Shown: piece after piece, positions 1 to 10,872 of the stretch
Layout of the letters: every line of letters starts with the position of its first letter
Numbering within the stretch: the first letter of the stretch is position 1
Made by a program: the position numbers and the translations under genes
DNA from: Caloramator sp.
GTDB taxonomy: Bacteria > Bacillota > Clostridia > Clostridiales > Caloramatoraceae
Direction of reading: 5' to 3'
Length of the DNA stretch: 64,000 bases
NCBI GenBank assembly: GCA_026418935.1
Contig: JAOAAJ010000071.1
Coordinates: forward strand, 1-64,000
Notes under the pieces: model-generated
Seen by the model: the letters and a program-made list of their open reading frames with translations, nothing else
What the model was told of the DNA's origin: nothing
Database searches by the model: none

Positions 1-768
1 ATATTGAATTTTGGTGACTATTGGGATATAGACTTGATAAGAAAATATAAAAAGCCAATTATCTATTACACAGATAAAATAAATGAGCAATACTCAATAT
101 TCTTTTCGCTCTTAAGAGAAGCAAAGGCAATTCACGACGAATGGGAGAGGGAGTATTTGAAGGGCATGGATTTTGAAAAGGCTGATAAAATAACAAAGGA
201 TTTGATTGATGGGTTAGGTTTAAAACCACTTGATATAAAAGGAAATGAAGTTCATAGATTTGCAGGTGCTATGACTCCACAAGGTCAACAGTGTTTCTAT
301 GATGTTTTAATCAAAGGTTTGAGGAATAAAATTATTATAAAAGGAAGGCCTGGTACTGGAAAGTCAACAATGACAAAGAAGGTTGCAAGGGCAGCTCTTG
401 AGGCAGGATTAGATGTTGAATTTTATCACTGTGCCTTTGACCCTTCAAGTATAGATATGATTATTATACCAGCACTAAGCTTTGTAATGTTGGATGGAAC
501 AGCACCACATGTATTTGATGCAACTGAGAATGAAAGGGTTATAGATATGTTTGATTGCATTGATAAAAATATAGTAAAAGAAGATGAAGAGCCTATAAAA
601 ACTATTGAATTAAGGTATAGGGATAAAATAAATGAAGTTAAGGAAGTTTACACACTAATTAAGAATTTACATGATGAACTTGAAAAATACTATATACAGG
701 CAACAGATTTTAGTGAAGTTGATGCATTAAGAAGACGATTAGTAGATTATTTTGTAACTTTAAAATAG
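1..768 (+). CDS. P-loop ATPase, C-terminal part (PRK06851-like), 5' end outside window
   Basis: The reading frame is open to the left edge, so the N-terminus is missing. A Walker A motif (GRPGTGKST) lies near residue 115 of the visible part and is followed by a segment (EFYHCAFDPSSIDMI) typical of a clostridial family of uncharacterised P-loop proteins with two related ATPase halves; what is seen would be the linker and second half. The C-terminal region is charged and helical. No signal peptide or membrane segment is visible. It ends 12 bases before the asnB ribosome binding site region. The family has no established function, so the role is unknown; the family assignment rests on recognition of the motif context, not on a search. 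Confidence 0.6.
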   Translation: MLNFGDYWDIDLIRKYKKPIIYYTDKINEQYSIFFSLLREAKAIHDEWEREYLKGMDFEKADKITKDLIDGLGLKPLDIKGNEVHRFAGAMTPQGQQCFYDVLIKGLRNKIIIKGRPGTGKSTMTKKVARAALEAGLDVEFYHCAFDPSSIDMIIIPALSFVMLDGTAPHVFDATENERVIDMFDCIDKNIVKEDEEPIKTIELRYRDKINEVKEVYTLIKNLHDELEKYYIQATDFSEVDALRRRLVDYFVTLK

Positions 769-789
769 AGTTAATAAGAGGTGTTATGT

Positions 790-2631
790 TTGTGTGGAAT
801 AGTTGGCTGGATAAATTTTAAAGAGAATATTAAGGACAGAATTAATGAAGTTGAAAAAATGACAAGAAAGCTAATAAAGAGAGGCCCAGATGAAGAGGGA
901 TTTTACCAAAGTAATCATATTTTATTAGGTCATAGAAGATTAGTAGTTGTTGATCCAGCTGGTGGACAGCAACCTATGATTAAGGAATGCGGTGGCAATA
1001 GATATATACTTGTATACAATGGAGAACTATATAATACAGAAGAATTAAGAGAAGAACTTAAAAGTTTAGGATATACTTTTAATTCCTATTCAGATACAGA
1101 GGTTTTGTTAACTGCATATATGCATTATAAAGAGGATTGTATAAATCATTTAAATGGTATCTTTGCTTTTGCTGTTTGGGATGAAAATAGAAATAGGCTT
1201 TTTATGGCAAGGGATCATCTGGGTGTAAAACCTCTATTTTATGTGAAACAAAATGAAGAGATTATTTTTGCATCAGAAATTAAAAGTCTTCTTGCACATT
1301 CAAAAATAAGACCTGTGTTAGATAAAGATGGACTTGAAACATTATTTGCACTTGGACCATCAAGACCTCTTGGAGATGGTATATTTAAAGGCATAAAGGA
1401 AGTACCACCAGCAAGTTTTGTGATTTTTGAGAAGGATAATTTTTTAATAAAGGAATACTGGAAACCTAAAGCATATAAAAACAAAGAAACATTAGATGAA
1501 TGTGTTGATAATGTAAAAAATTTAGTAATAGATGCAATAAATAGACAACTCTCTGCAGATGTAAAGGTTTGCACATTTTTATCTGGAGGATTAGATTCAA
1601 GTATAATATCACTTATTGCATCAAACTTCTTTAATGAAAAGGGAATTAAAATTGAAACCTTTTCGATAGATTATGAAGAAAACGAAAAGTACTTTCAAGC
1701 AAACGAGTTTATACCTAATAATGACAAAGAATATATTGATTTAATGGTTAGTAAAATAGGAAGTTTGCATAAAAATGTAGTAGTATCTCAAGAGGAACTT
1801 GTTAACTATTTAGATGAAGCAGTCTTAGCAAACGATTTGCCTGGTATGGCAGACATTGATTCATCTTTATATCTATTTTGCAGAGAAATTAGAAAGCATG
1901 CAACGGTTGCTTTATCAGGTGAATGTGCAGACGAAGTGTTTGGTGGATATCCTTGGTATTTAAAGAGAGAAGATTTAAACTATAAAGGTTTTCCTTGGCT
2001 AAAGTCTGCTGATGTTAGAAAATCTATTCTAAACAAGAATTTAAATTTAGATATAGAAAATAAGATAAATAGGTATTATAATGAGACAATTGAACAAGTG
2101 GATTATCTTGATGAAGATGATGAATTAACAAAAAGATTGAGAGAGATGTTTTGTCTAAATATTAAGTGGTTTATGATTACTCTCCTTAATAGAAAAGATA
2201 GAATGAGTATGTCAAATAGTTTAGAGGTTAGGGTGCCTTTTGCAGATTATAGACTTGTAGAATATGCCTATAATATTCCTCCAAAATTTAAATTCTGTGA
2301 TGGTAGAGAAAAGGGAATATTAAGACGTGCACTTAGAGGTATTTTGCCTGATGAAATAATCGATAGAAAAAAATCACCATATCCAAAAACCCACAATCCA
2401 ATATATACTGAACTTGTATGTAGGCATATGCTGGATATTTTATCAAATAAAAATGAACCTATACTTGATATTATAGATAAAGATTTTGTTGAATATACAG
2501 CCAATATTGGTGGCAAAAATATAAATTATAACTGGTTTGGTCAGCTTATGAGTGGTCCTCAAACATTGGCATATTTAATTCAAGTTAATACTTGGTTGAA
2601 AAAATATAATGTAGACATCGATTTAAAATAG
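790..2631 (+). CDS. asnB: Asparagine synthase (glutamine-hydrolysing)
   Basis: Makes asparagine from aspartate, glutamine and ATP in the cytoplasm. The TTG at 790 is chosen as start because it gives Met-Cys-Gly-Ile, and the Cys exposed after Met removal is the class II glutaminase nucleophile; AGAGGTG lies just upstream. The in-frame GTG at 781 would bury that Cys. The N-terminal amidotransferase domain contains HRRLVVVDP, YNGELYN and SDTEV; the synthetase domain has the PP-loop SGGLDSS near residue 266 and SGECADEVFGGY. The length of 613 residues is normal for the family. It is followed by a strong terminator, so it is probably the last gene of its transcript. Confidence 0.95.
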   Translation: MCGIVGWINFKENIKDRINEVEKMTRKLIKRGPDEEGFYQSNHILLGHRRLVVVDPAGGQQPMIKECGGNRYILVYNGELYNTEELREELKSLGYTFNSYSDTEVLLTAYMHYKEDCINHLNGIFAFAVWDENRNRLFMARDHLGVKPLFYVKQNEEIIFASEIKSLLAHSKIRPVLDKDGLETLFALGPSRPLGDGIFKGIKEVPPASFVIFEKDNFLIKEYWKPKAYKNKETLDECVDNVKNLVIDAINRQLSADVKVCTFLSGGLDSSIISLIASNFFNEKGIKIETFSIDYEENEKYFQANEFIPNNDKEYIDLMVSKIGSLHKNVVVSQEELVNYLDEAVLANDLPGMADIDSSLYLFCREIRKHATVALSGECADEVFGGYPWYLKREDLNYKGFPWLKSADVRKSILNKNLNLDIENKINRYYNETIEQVDYLDEDDELTKRLREMFCLNIKWFMITLLNRKDRMSMSNSLEVRVPFADYRLVEYAYNIPPKFKFCDGREKGILRRALRGILPDEIIDRKKSPYPKTHNPIYTELVCRHMLDILSNKNEPILDIIDKDFVEYTANIGGKNINYNWFGQLMSGPQTLAYLIQVNTWLKKYNVDIDLK

Positions 2632-2653
2632 GGGATTAAACCCCTATTTTTTA
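2626..2653 (+). terminator. Intrinsic terminator after asnB
   Basis: The sequence AAATAGGGG, a six-base loop and CCCCTATTT form a perfect stem, followed by a T run. The asnB stop codon lies inside the 5' arm. Confidence 0.9.
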
Positions 2654-2681
2654 TACATATTTAATAATTTTTATATACTAC

Positions 2682-2710
2682 TGGACGTATAAAGTATAAA
2701 GTTATATAAT
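2682..2710 (+). promoter_or_regulatory. Sigma-A-type promoter of uvrB
   Basis: A -35 box TGGACG (4/6 match) and a perfect -10 box TATAAT are 17 bases apart. The predicted transcription start falls on the LexA box immediately downstream, which is the expected geometry for repression. Confidence 0.75.
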
Positions 2711-2718
2711 TAAAATAG

Positions 2719-2732
2719 CGAACATATGTTCA
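2719..2732 (+). promoter_or_regulatory. LexA (DinR) SOS box upstream of uvrB
   Basis: CGAACATATGTTCA matches the Gram-positive LexA consensus CGAACRNRYGTTYG at 13 of 14 positions. It begins 9 bases after the -10 box and ends just before the ribosome binding site, so LexA bound here should block uvrB transcription until DNA damage. Confidence 0.88.
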
Positions 2733-2744
2733 GAGGTGAAGTTT

Positions 2745-4694
2745 ATGGGAGAATTTAAAATAGTATCAAATTTTAAGCCAACAGGAGACCAACCACAGGC
2801 TATAGATAAGCTTGTGGAGGGTATAAAAAGAGGAGATAGATGTCAAACTCTTTTGGGAGTTACAGGTTCAGGTAAAACCTTTACAATGGCTAATATTATA
2901 GAAAAAGTTCAAAAACCTACTCTTGTTATAGCACATAATAAAACTTTAGCAGCACAGCTTTGTAGTGAGTTTAAAGAATTTTTTCCTGAAAATGCGGTTG
3001 AATATTTTGTTAGTTATTATGATTACTATCAACCAGAAGCGTATGTACCGCATACAGATACCTATATAGAAAAGGATGCATCTATAAACGATGAAATAGA
3101 TAAATTAAGACACTCAGCAACTTCAGCTCTTTTTGAAAAAAGGGATGTAATAATTGTTGCAAGTGTTTCCTGTATATACGGTCTTGGAGACCCAAATGAG
3201 TATAGAGACCTTGTTGTCTCTTTAAGAGTAGGTATGGAAAAGGATAGGGATGAAGTTATAAGAAGACTTGTAGATATACAGTATCAGAGAAATGATATAA
3301 ACTTCATAAGAGGTACCTTTAGGGTTAGAGGGGATGTGCTTGAAATTTTTCCAGCCTCCCAATCAGAAAAGGCTATAAGGGTTGAATTTTTCGGTGATGA
3401 GATAGACAGAATAACCGAAATTGATGTATTAACTGGAGAAATCTTGGGAGAGAGAAAACACATTTCTATTTTTCCTGCATCCCACTATGCAGCTTCAAGA
3501 GAAAAGATTGAAAAGGCAATAGAGGGAATAGAGAAGGAATTAGAGGAGAGATATAATGAACTGATACAGCAGGAGAGACTTCTTGAAGCTCAAAGATTAA
3601 AGCAAAGAACTAATTATGATATAGAAATGCTTAGGGAAGTTGGATATTGTAATGGTATTGAAAATTATTCAAGACACTTTGATGGAAGACAAAAGGGAGA
3701 GCCACCATATACACTCCTTGATTATTTTCCTGATGATTTCTTAATTTTTATAGATGAATCCCACGTTACACTTCCACAACTTCGAGCTATGTATGCAGGC
3801 GATAAGTCAAGGAAGGACAATCTTGTTGAATATGGTTTTAGGCTTCCTTGTGCCTATGATAATAGACCACTTAAGTTTGAGGAGTTTGAAAAGAAAATAA
3901 ACCAAGTTTTATTTGTAAGTGCAACACCTTCACAATATGAAATAGAAAACTCAACTCAGGTTGTGGAACAGATTATAAGGCCAACGGGACTGCTTGACCC
4001 AGAGATAGTAGTAAAACCTATAAAAGGTCAAATAGACGATTTGATAGGAGAGATTAAATCAACAATTTCAAGGGGATTTAGAGTTTTGGTTACGACTTTA
4101 ACTAAGAAGATGGCTGAAGATTTAACTGAATATCTAAAGGATGTTGGTATAAGGGTTAGATACCTACATTCAGATATAGATACTCTTGAGAGAATGAGGA
4201 TTATTAGGGATTTAAGAAAAGGAGAATTTGATGTATTAGTAGGAATAAACCTCTTAAGGGAGGGGCTTGATATACCAGAGGTTGCCCTTGTTGCAATACT
4301 TGATGCAGATAAAGAAGGTTTCTTGCGTTCAGAAACATCACTTATACAAACAATAGGTAGAGCAGCAAGAAATGCAGAAAGTAAGGTTATAATGTATGCT
4401 GATAAAATGACAGACTCTATGAAAAGAGCAATTGATGAAACAAATAGAAGAAGAAAGATACAAATGGAGTATAATAAGAAACATGGTATAGTACCAAAGA
4501 CTGTTGTTAAGCCTGTATATGAAATTATTGAGGCAACTAAGGTTGCTGAAGATAAAGAAATTTACAAAGCAGAGGATAAGGATTTACTAATTAGAACATT
4601 AGAAGAAATGATGCTTGAGGCAGCTAAAAATCTTGAATTTGAAAGGGCAGCAGAACTCAGAGACAAGATATATAAACTTAAAGGAATATCATAA
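2745..4694 (+). CDS. uvrB: Excinuclease ABC subunit B
   Basis: UvrB is the DNA-damage verification helicase of nucleotide excision repair; it is loaded by UvrA and then recruits UvrC. The ATG at 2745 is preferred over the GTG at 2736 because AGAGGTGA sits at correct spacing and would itself be covered by the earlier start. Visible are Walker A GVTGSGKT (about residues 38-45), the beta-hairpin region with [16 protein letters not shown], helicase motif VI in QTIGRAARN, and the C-terminal UVR motif that contacts UvrC. Its length of 649 residues is normal. uvrA follows after 128 bases. A LexA box upstream indicates SOS control. Confidence 0.97.
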   Translation: MGEFKIVSNFKPTGDQPQAIDKLVEGIKRGDRCQTLLGVTGSGKTFTMANIIEKVQKPTLVIAHNKTLAAQLCSEFKEFFPENAVEYFVSYYDYYQPEAYVPHTDTYIEKDASINDEIDKLRHSATSALFEKRDVIIVASVSCIYGLGDPNEYRDLVVSLRVGMEKDRDEVIRRLVDIQYQRNDINFIRGTFRVRGDVLEIFPASQSEKAIRVEFFGDEIDRITEIDVLTGEILGERKHISIFPASHYAASREKIEKAIEGIEKELEERYNELIQQERLLEAQRLKQRTNYDIEMLREVGYCNGIENYSRHFDGRQKGEPPYTLLDYFPDDFLIFIDESHVTLPQLRAMYAGDKSRKDNLVEYGFRLPCAYDNRPLKFEEFEKKINQVLFVSATPSQYEIENSTQVVEQIIRPTGLLDPEIVVKPIKGQIDDLIGEIKSTISRGFRVLVTTLTKKMAEDLTEYLKDVGIRVRYLHSDIDTLERMRIIRDLRKGEFDVLVGINLLREGLDIPEVALVAILDADKEGFLRSETSLIQTIGRAARNAESKVIMYADKMTDSMKRAIDETNRRRKIQMEYNKKHGIVPKTVVKPVYEIIEATKVAEDKEIYKAEDKDLLIRTLEEMMLEAAKNLEFERAAELRDKIYKLKGIS

Positions 4695-4701
4695 CATATT
4701 T

Positions 4702-4743
4702 GGGTACATAGTGTTGTGTAAGTTTTTTATTACCTTTGTACCC
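4702..4743 (+). other. Short inverted repeat between uvrB and uvrA
   Basis: GGGTACA and TGTACCC are perfect 7-base arms separated by 28 bases. There is no T run, so it is not a convincing terminator; it may be a weak operator or chance. No LexA box like that of uvrB is visible in this 128-base gap, and uvrA may be read through from uvrB. Confidence 0.3.
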
Positions 4744-4822
4744 GTATTATGCTTAATTATTTATAATTAATTATATAGAATTTAAATTTTAATTATGTAT
4801 TAGAAGAACAAGAGGTGAAAAG

Positions 4823-7636
4823 ATGGCAGTAGATAAAATAATTATAAAAGGAGCAAGAGAACACAATCTAAAAAATATAGATGTTGAAATTCCAAGAAAT
4901 AAATTTGTGGTATTAACAGGACTTTCAGGTTCGGGTAAGTCTTCTCTTGCCTTTGATACAATATATGCAGAGGGACAAAGAAGATATGTAGAATCTCTTT
5001 CTGCCTATGCAAGACAGTTTTTAGGACAGATGAATAAGCCTGATGTTGATTATATAGAGGGGCTATCTCCAGCAATATCTATAGACCAAAAGACTACAAG
5101 CAAAAACCCTCGTTCAACTGTTGGGACAGTTACTGAAATATATGACTATTTAAGGCTTTTATATGCAAGAATTGGTAAACCTCATTGTCCAAAATGTGGT
5201 AGAGAAATAACAAAGATGAGTATAGACCAAATTGTAGAAAGAGTTTTACAGCTTGAGGAAAGAACAAAAATACAGGTGTTAGCACCTGTTGTTAGAGGTA
5301 GAAAGGGGGAACATACAAAGCTATTTGAAAAGATAAAGAAGGATGGATTTGTAAGAGTTAGGGTTGACGGAACAGTTTATGATATAAATGATGAAATAAA
5401 GCTTGAAAAGAATAAAAAGCATAATATAGAAGTGGTAGTAGATAGAATTGTAATTAAGGAAGGAATAAAATCAAGGATTGCAGATTCAATTGAAACAGCA
5501 CTAAAACTTTCAGAGGGACTTGTAATTATAGATGTAATAGATAAAGAGGAAATGCTCTTTAGTGAAAACTTTGCCTGCCCTGATTGTAATATAAGCTTAG
5601 GTGAGATAGCTCCAAGAATGTTTTCCTTTAACAGCCCCTTTGGTAAATGTGATGTCTGTGATGGTTTAGGTTCGCTTATGGAGATAAGTCCAAGCCTTGT
5701 AATAAAGGATATGGAGCTCTCTATAAATGAAGGTGCTATAAAGCCTTGGGGTGAGCTTAGGGATGATACATGGACGTATTCAATACTTTATGGACTTTCA
5801 AAACATTATGGATTTAGTCTTGATGAACCACTAAAGAATTTACCTAAGGATATATTAAATATACTTCTTTACGGAAACAATGGCGAAAAGTTTATGGTTA
5901 GCTTCGAGAGGGAATATGGAAAAGGAGAGATGATGTACAGCTTTGAGGGTGTAATTCCAAACCTTCAAAGAAGATATAAGGAGACTAATTCAGAATATAT
6001 TAGAAACGAAATAGAAGGATATATGGAGTTTAAAACCTGCCCAAAATGTAAAGGGGCAAGGCTTAAGGAGGAGAGTTTATCCGTAACTATAGGTGGACTC
6101 TCTATAGATAAATTCTGTGATATGTCTATAAAGAAGGAACTTGAGTTTATAGAAAATCTTAATCTGACAGAGAAGGAGGAAAAGATTGCCCACCAAATTT
6201 TAAAGGAGATAAAGGCAAGATTGTCTTTTCTTATAAATGTTGGATTAGATTATTTAACACTATCAAGAGCAGCTTCAACCTTATCAGGTGGTGAGTCTCA
6301 AAGAATAAGACTTGCAACACAGATAGGTTCAAGTCTTGTAGGTGTTTTATATATTCTTGATGAGCCAAGCATAGGTCTTCATCAAAGAGATAATGACAGA
6401 CTACTTGCCACATTAAAACATCTTAGGGATTTGGGTAATACATTAATAGTAGTAGAACACGATGAAGATACAATAAGAGCAGCAGACCATATTATCGATA
6501 TTGGACCTGGTGCTGGAACACATGGTGGTAGAATTGTGGCACAGGGAACTCCTGATGAGATAGCAGCAGATGAAAGTTCAATAACAGGGCAATATTTATC
6601 AGGAAGAAAAAAGATTGAAGTTCCAGAAAAACGAAGAGAGCCTAAGGGATATATTGAAGTTGTAGGTGCAGCAGAAAATAATTTAAAAAATATAAATGTT
6701 AAATTTCCACTTGGTGTATTTACTTGTGTAACTGGTGTTTCTGGTTCAGGGAAAAGTACTCTTGTAAATGAAATTCTATATAAAGGAGCAGCAAAGAGAA
6801 TATTAAACATAAAAGATACTCCAGGAAAACATAAGGATATCTTAGGACTTGAGCAGATTGATAAGATAATAGATATTGACCAATCACCAATAGGCAGAAC
6901 ACCGCGTTCCAATCCAGCAACCTACACAGGAGTTTTTGATTATATAAGGGAGGTGTTTGCACAAACTCCAGAGGCTAAAATGAGGGGATATAAACCTGGT
7001 AGGTTTAGCTTTAATGTAAAAGGTGGACGTTGTGAGGCTTGTTCAGGGGATGGAATAATTAAAATAGAAATGCAGTTTTTATCCGATGTTTATATACCTT
7101 GTGAAGTTTGCAAGGGCAAAAGATATAATAGTGAAACTTTGGAGGTAAAGTATAAAGGCAAAAATATTGCAGAAGTCCTTGATATGACAGTAGAGGAGGC
7201 ATTAGAATTCTTTGAAAATATACCAAGAATAAAGAATAAACTTCAAACACTCTATGATGTTGGATTATCCTATATTAAACTTGGTCAGCCTTCAACACAG
7301 CTGTCAGGTGGAGAAGCACAAAGAATTAAACTTGCCTATGAACTATCCAAAAGAAGTACTGGAAGGACTTTATATATTTTAGATGAACCAACAACAGGAC
7401 TTCATATTGAAGATGTAAGAAGACTGATTGAAATAATACAGAGGTTGACTGATTCAGGTAATACTGTTGTTGTTATTGAACACAATCTTGACGTCATTAA
7501 ATGTGCTGATTATATAATAGATTTAGGTCCAGAGGGTGGAGATTTAGGAGGAACAATTATTGCTGAGGGAACACCAGAGGAAATTATAAAAGTTAAAAAA
7601 TCATATACTGGAATGTATTTAAAGAAATATTTATAA
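4823..7636 (+). CDS. uvrA: Excinuclease ABC subunit A
   Basis: UvrA is the dimeric ABC-type ATPase that finds DNA lesions and loads UvrB. Two ABC modules are visible: the first Walker [10 protein letters not shown] near residue 31, the second GVSGSGKST near residue 640, each with an LSGGE signature. Zinc-binding cysteines appear as CPKCGRE in the first half and CEACSGDG with CEVCKGKRY in the second. The length of 937 residues is normal. The start is supported by AGAGGTG upstream of the ATG. It lies directly downstream of uvrB in the same orientation and ends in a hairpin. Confidence 0.97.
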   Translation: MAVDKIIIKGAREHNLKNIDVEIPRNKFVVLTGLSGSGKSSLAFDTIYAEGQRRYVESLSAYARQFLGQMNKPDVDYIEGLSPAISIDQKTTSKNPRSTVGTVTEIYDYLRLLYARIGKPHCPKCGREITKMSIDQIVERVLQLEERTKIQVLAPVVRGRKGEHTKLFEKIKKDGFVRVRVDGTVYDINDEIKLEKNKKHNIEVVVDRIVIKEGIKSRIADSIETALKLSEGLVIIDVIDKEEMLFSENFACPDCNISLGEIAPRMFSFNSPFGKCDVCDGLGSLMEISPSLVIKDMELSINEGAIKPWGELRDDTWTYSILYGLSKHYGFSLDEPLKNLPKDILNILLYGNNGEKFMVSFEREYGKGEMMYSFEGVIPNLQRRYKETNSEYIRNEIEGYMEFKTCPKCKGARLKEESLSVTIGGLSIDKFCDMSIKKELEFIENLNLTEKEEKIAHQILKEIKARLSFLINVGLDYLTLSRAASTLSGGESQRIRLATQIGSSLVGVLYILDEPSIGLHQRDNDRLLATLKHLRDLGNTLIVVEHDEDTIRAADHIIDIGPGAGTHGGRIVAQGTPDEIAADESSITGQYLSGRKKIEVPEKRREPKGYIEVVGAAENNLKNINVKFPLGVFTCVTGVSGSGKSTLVNEILYKGAAKRILNIKDTPGKHKDILGLEQIDKIIDIDQSPIGRTPRSNPATYTGVFDYIREVFAQTPEAKMRGYKPGRFSFNVKGGRCEACSGDGIIKIEMQFLSDVYIPCEVCKGKRYNSETLEVKYKGKNIAEVLDMTVEEALEFFENIPRIKNKLQTLYDVGLSYIKLGQPSTQLSGGEAQRIKLAYELSKRSTGRTLYILDEPTTGLHIEDVRRLIEIIQRLTDSGNTVVVIEHNLDVIKCADYIIDLGPEGGDLGGTIIAEGTPEEIIKVKKSYTGMYLKKYL

Positions 7637-7663
7637 AGAGGAAGTTCATCTTCCTCTTTATAT
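7635..7663 (+). terminator. Hairpin terminator after uvrA
   Basis: A perfect 10-bp stem, AAAGAGGAAG with CTTCCTCTTT, has a 5-base loop and starts at the uvrA stop codon. The following tract ATATTT is a weak U-run, so termination may be partial. Confidence 0.65.
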
Positions 7664-7678
7664 TTGGGAGGGGTTTTT

Positions 7679-8260
7679 ATGAAAAAAGTAAGAAGATTAA
7701 TGCGTATTTTAATTTCTGCTTGTGTTTTAATATATTTATTTCTTTTATCATTGGTAGTTGGTTTTGGTTTAACAAGTAGTGAAAAAAAGGCAGATTGTGC
7801 AATAGTGCTTGGATGTAGGGTTTATGGAGAAGTGATGAGCCCCTTTTTAAGAGAAAGGACAGATGAGGGATTAAGAATTTTAAAAAAAGATAAGGTTAAG
7901 TATATAATTGTATCAGGTGGGAAAGGACAAGGTGAAAGTATAGAGGAAGCAGAGGCAATGAAGGAGTACTTGCTATCAAAGGGAATTTCTGAAGATAAAA
8001 TTTTAGTTGAAAATAGCTCAAAAAATACATATGAAAATTTGAAATACAGCAAAGAAATAATGGAGATTAAAAATTTAAAATCAGCTGTTATTGTTTCAAA
8101 TAAGTTTCATCTATTACGTTCAATGTTAGTTGCAAAGAAGTTAGGAATTGAAGCCTCTTATCAAGGAGTTTTTGTTAAAAATCACATCTATGATGAAATT
8201 TATGGTTATTTAAGGGAACCTCTTGCTATTATTAAATATTTTGTAAAATTATATATTTAA
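7679..8260 (+). CDS. YdcF/SanA-like DUF218 membrane protein
   Basis: This is a DUF218-family protein of 193 residues with one N-terminal membrane segment (about residues 8-28) followed by the conserved fold region (IVLGCRV, IIVSGGKGQGE, EAEAMKEYL, ENLKYSKEIM, NKFHLLRS). Family members are membrane-anchored proteins linked to envelope functions, but the reaction is not established. The ATG at 7679, with GGGAGG at good spacing, is preferred over an in-frame TTG at 7664. It stands alone between a hairpin behind uvrA and the GGDEF gene. Confidence 0.8.
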   Translation: MKKVRRLMRILISACVLIYLFLLSLVVGFGLTSSEKKADCAIVLGCRVYGEVMSPFLRERTDEGLRILKKDKVKYIIVSGGKGQGESIEEAEAMKEYLLSKGISEDKILVENSSKNTYENLKYSKEIMEIKNLKSAVIVSNKFHLLRSMLVAKKLGIEASYQGVFVKNHIYDEIYGYLREPLAIIKYFVKLYI

Positions 8261-8315
8261 AAAAATTAAAAAATTTATTATAATTATGTTAAGGAAGTGA
8301 TTTGGGGGAAGTGTT

Positions 8316-10730
8316 ATGAGTATTTATAGTGAAATTTATGATTTGTCAAAGGAGCCAATATTCTTTATATCTCCTAATATTGATATTAAATTTCATATTA
8401 TAACGCAAAATAGAGATGTTTTAAATAAAAGATATAGAAATTTATTAGAGTATAATGATGTTATTAAAGAATATTCTATATTTAGTATTGATTACTTAAT
8501 TAAAAGGATGATTAGTTATTTAAATAACAGAGAATCTTCCATAAATTACTTTGATGAAATAGAAAAAAACATTGAAAATTTTGAAGGTAAACACCTTTTT
8601 TACATAAATGCCTTTTTATCATTTTATTATTTTGATACAAACAATTATGAAATGGCAGAACAATATTTAAAATATGCTCTCAACTACATTAAAAAGAATG
8701 AGTGTACAGATTATGAAAAAATGTGTATATATTCTTTAACTGCAAATTTTCTACAAAAGACAAAGGATATATTTATTAGTGGTTCCGAGGCATATTTTTT
8801 AAAGGCATTAAAGCTTGTAAGAGGAGTGGACAAGCTTGCAGAAATTGCCATATTAAATGGAGTTTCTTATCACTACCACAATATTGAAAGAATTGATGAT
8901 GCTATTAAATATATTAACAAGGCTCTTGTTATAGCAGAAGAGATAAATATTCCAGATGTTGTTTTTTCAACCTTTAAAAATGCTGGAATCATTTATATTA
9001 CAAAGGGAGATTTTGAAAGAGCGTCCTTTTACTTTGAGAAAGCTATTGGATGTATTGAACATATTGATGATAAAATGGAATATATTAAACTATTAAATAC
9101 CTTAGGATATGTTGAATTTCTAAAAGGAGAATTTAGGTCATCAATTAACACTTTTAAAAGAGCAATTAACATATTAACAAACCTTAGCAATGTAACAAAA
9201 ATATTAGATGAGTCCGTTAAAACATTTGATAATATTGCTTTAACGTGTAAGTTCTTAGGAGATATTGAGGCTTCAATATATTTGCAGGAATTAAGTAAGG
9301 AGATACTTGAGAATATTAATTATATAAACAGAGTTAATGAAGTACATAACTTGAGTAAAGTATATACTGATTTAGGAATTGATTATCTGATATATAGAAA
9401 TGATATTAATAAGGCAGAGTATTATTTAAATTTGGCATATAAATATACAGATGAAAATGAACATTATATAAAAAGAAGCAAAAAATTGCTTTTAGATTCA
9501 TTGATAAATAGAAATCAAGAAGGGCTCGACTTATTCCATAAAACTATTGATTTGCTAATTGAAAAGGGTAATGATAATTTATATGTTCAAATTATACTAA
9601 TGGAATTTTTAATTTATTATTATAGTTTATTTAATGACGAATCTAAATTAAAAGTTGCAGAAAGTATCGCAGAAAGATATGGTTTAGAAAAACAATTTAT
9701 TTCTCTTAAGAAATGTATTTTAGAAAATTATAGAGAGGAAGAGTTTAACGTTTCATTATATCCATTAAATTTCTTTAGATTACTTTCACTACAAAGAAAA
9801 CAAATACTTCTTGAAACAAAAAAAAGTAGAGATTATGAAATTTTCGAAGAGTTGTCCTTTAGTATATCAGGATGCCAAAATGTTGAGGATTTATTTAAAA
9901 CTGCTTCGGATGTGCTAAACAAATTTTTCCTTTCTAAATGTTTATTAGTCTTTTCTTATAATGCAGAAGATGTGTCTATTATTTATAGTGACAGTGATTT
10001 GAAACAAGATGGAAGAGGCTTCATAACAAACTTAATTGATAATTTTAGATTAGATAGTGGAATAATAAATTTAAATAATGAATGTACAAAATCCTGTATT
10101 GTTTCAAAGATAATGGATGATGAAGGTTTATACTATTTTATTCTATGTAATGATTCTAAAAGCGATTGGTATTTTAACAAAGAACAAATAAAGACCTTTA
10201 ATCTTCTTGTAAATAATATGTTTTTGAAATATAAAAATATTTGTCAACTTGAAACAATAAAACAGAGCGTAGTGACAGATTACATGACAGGATTAAAAAA
10301 TGCAGCATATTATAATAAAAGAGTTAAGGAATTAATATATAAGTATGACAAATATAATACAGAATTTGGCATGGCTCTTATTGATTTAAATAAGTTTAAA
10401 CAGATTAATGATAAGTTTGGACATGAGGCAGGAGATAATGCAATAAAACATTTTGCTAAAATATTAAAAAATGAGATACAAAATACAGCTGAAATTATAC
10501 GTTATGGAGGAGATGAATTTATCTTACTTTTTGAAGGGGATTATAAAATAGTTGAAGCATTGATTTATAAAGTAAAATTGAGTTTAAAAGACAATCCACT
10601 CTATATAGACAATGTAAAAATAATTTTAGATTTTTCTTATGGTATTGAGATGTATCACGGTCAAGGAGAAGCAAATCTATTTAAAAATACAGATTTTAAG
10701 ATGTATAAAGATAAAAATAAAGTATTATAA
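8316..10730 (+). CDS. TPR-repeat diguanylate cyclase (GGDEF)
   Basis: This 804-residue cytoplasmic protein probably makes cyclic di-GMP from two GTP. The first roughly 450 residues are helical, tetratricopeptide-like repeats (for example the AEQYLKYAL and ASFYFEKAI segments). A mixed region that could be GAF-like follows, then a C-terminal GGDEF domain with an intact RYGGDEF active site and the terminal MYKDK motif. The four residues at the usual inhibitory-site position, just before EIIRYGGDEF, are QNTA instead of RxxD, so product inhibition is probably absent. There is no membrane segment, so the input signal is likely a protein or peptide bound by the repeats. It is followed by a terminator. 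Confidence 0.88.
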   Translation: MSIYSEIYDLSKEPIFFISPNIDIKFHIITQNRDVLNKRYRNLLEYNDVIKEYSIFSIDYLIKRMISYLNNRESSINYFDEIEKNIENFEGKHLFYINAFLSFYYFDTNNYEMAEQYLKYALNYIKKNECTDYEKMCIYSLTANFLQKTKDIFISGSEAYFLKALKLVRGVDKLAEIAILNGVSYHYHNIERIDDAIKYINKALVIAEEINIPDVVFSTFKNAGIIYITKGDFERASFYFEKAIGCIEHIDDKMEYIKLLNTLGYVEFLKGEFRSSINTFKRAINILTNLSNVTKILDESVKTFDNIALTCKFLGDIEASIYLQELSKEILENINYINRVNEVHNLSKVYTDLGIDYLIYRNDINKAEYYLNLAYKYTDENEHYIKRSKKLLLDSLINRNQEGLDLFHKTIDLLIEKGNDNLYVQIILMEFLIYYYSLFNDESKLKVAESIAERYGLEKQFISLKKCILENYREEEFNVSLYPLNFFRLLSLQRKQILLETKKSRDYEIFEELSFSISGCQNVEDLFKTASDVLNKFFLSKCLLVFSYNAEDVSIIYSDSDLKQDGRGFITNLIDNFRLDSGIINLNNECTKSCIVSKIMDDEGLYYFILCNDSKSDWYFNKEQIKTFNLLVNNMFLKYKNICQLETIKQSVVTDYMTGLKNAAYYNKRVKELIYKYDKYNTEFGMALIDLNKFKQINDKFGHEAGDNAIKHFAKILKNEIQNTAEIIRYGGDEFILLFEGDYKIVEALIYKVKLSLKDNPLYIDNVKIILDFSYGIEMYHGQGEANLFKNTDFKMYKDKNKVL

Positions 10731-10745
10731 ATCACAAATCAAGTA

Positions 10746-10775
10746 AAAAAGGTGCGTGGCACCTTTTTACTTTTT
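10746..10775 (+). terminator. Intrinsic terminator after the GGDEF gene
   Basis: AAAAAGGTGC and GCACCTTTTT form a 10-bp stem with a three-base loop, followed by a T-rich tract. Confidence 0.88.
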
Positions 10776-10815
10776 TATGGATTATTGAAATAAACTTTAA
10801 CGATAGATATTTATT

Positions 10816-10845
10816 TTGTGTTAAAATGAGAATATATGGTATAAT
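10816..10845 (+). promoter_or_regulatory. Promoter of the FHA-ftsW-PBP operon
   Basis: A perfect TATAAT -10 box at 10840 carries a TGG extension (extended -10). A weak -35 box, TTGTGT, lies 18 bases upstream. It directly follows a terminator and precedes the FHA gene by 27 bases. Confidence 0.6.
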
Positions 10846-10872
10846 ATTTAAAAATAATTATGAGGTGTTGAT

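Noticed and set aside
6382-6912. 176-codon open frame on the - strand inside uvrA
   Set aside because: It is the antisense shadow of a strongly conserved UvrA coding region, without its own ribosome binding site or recognisable protein features.
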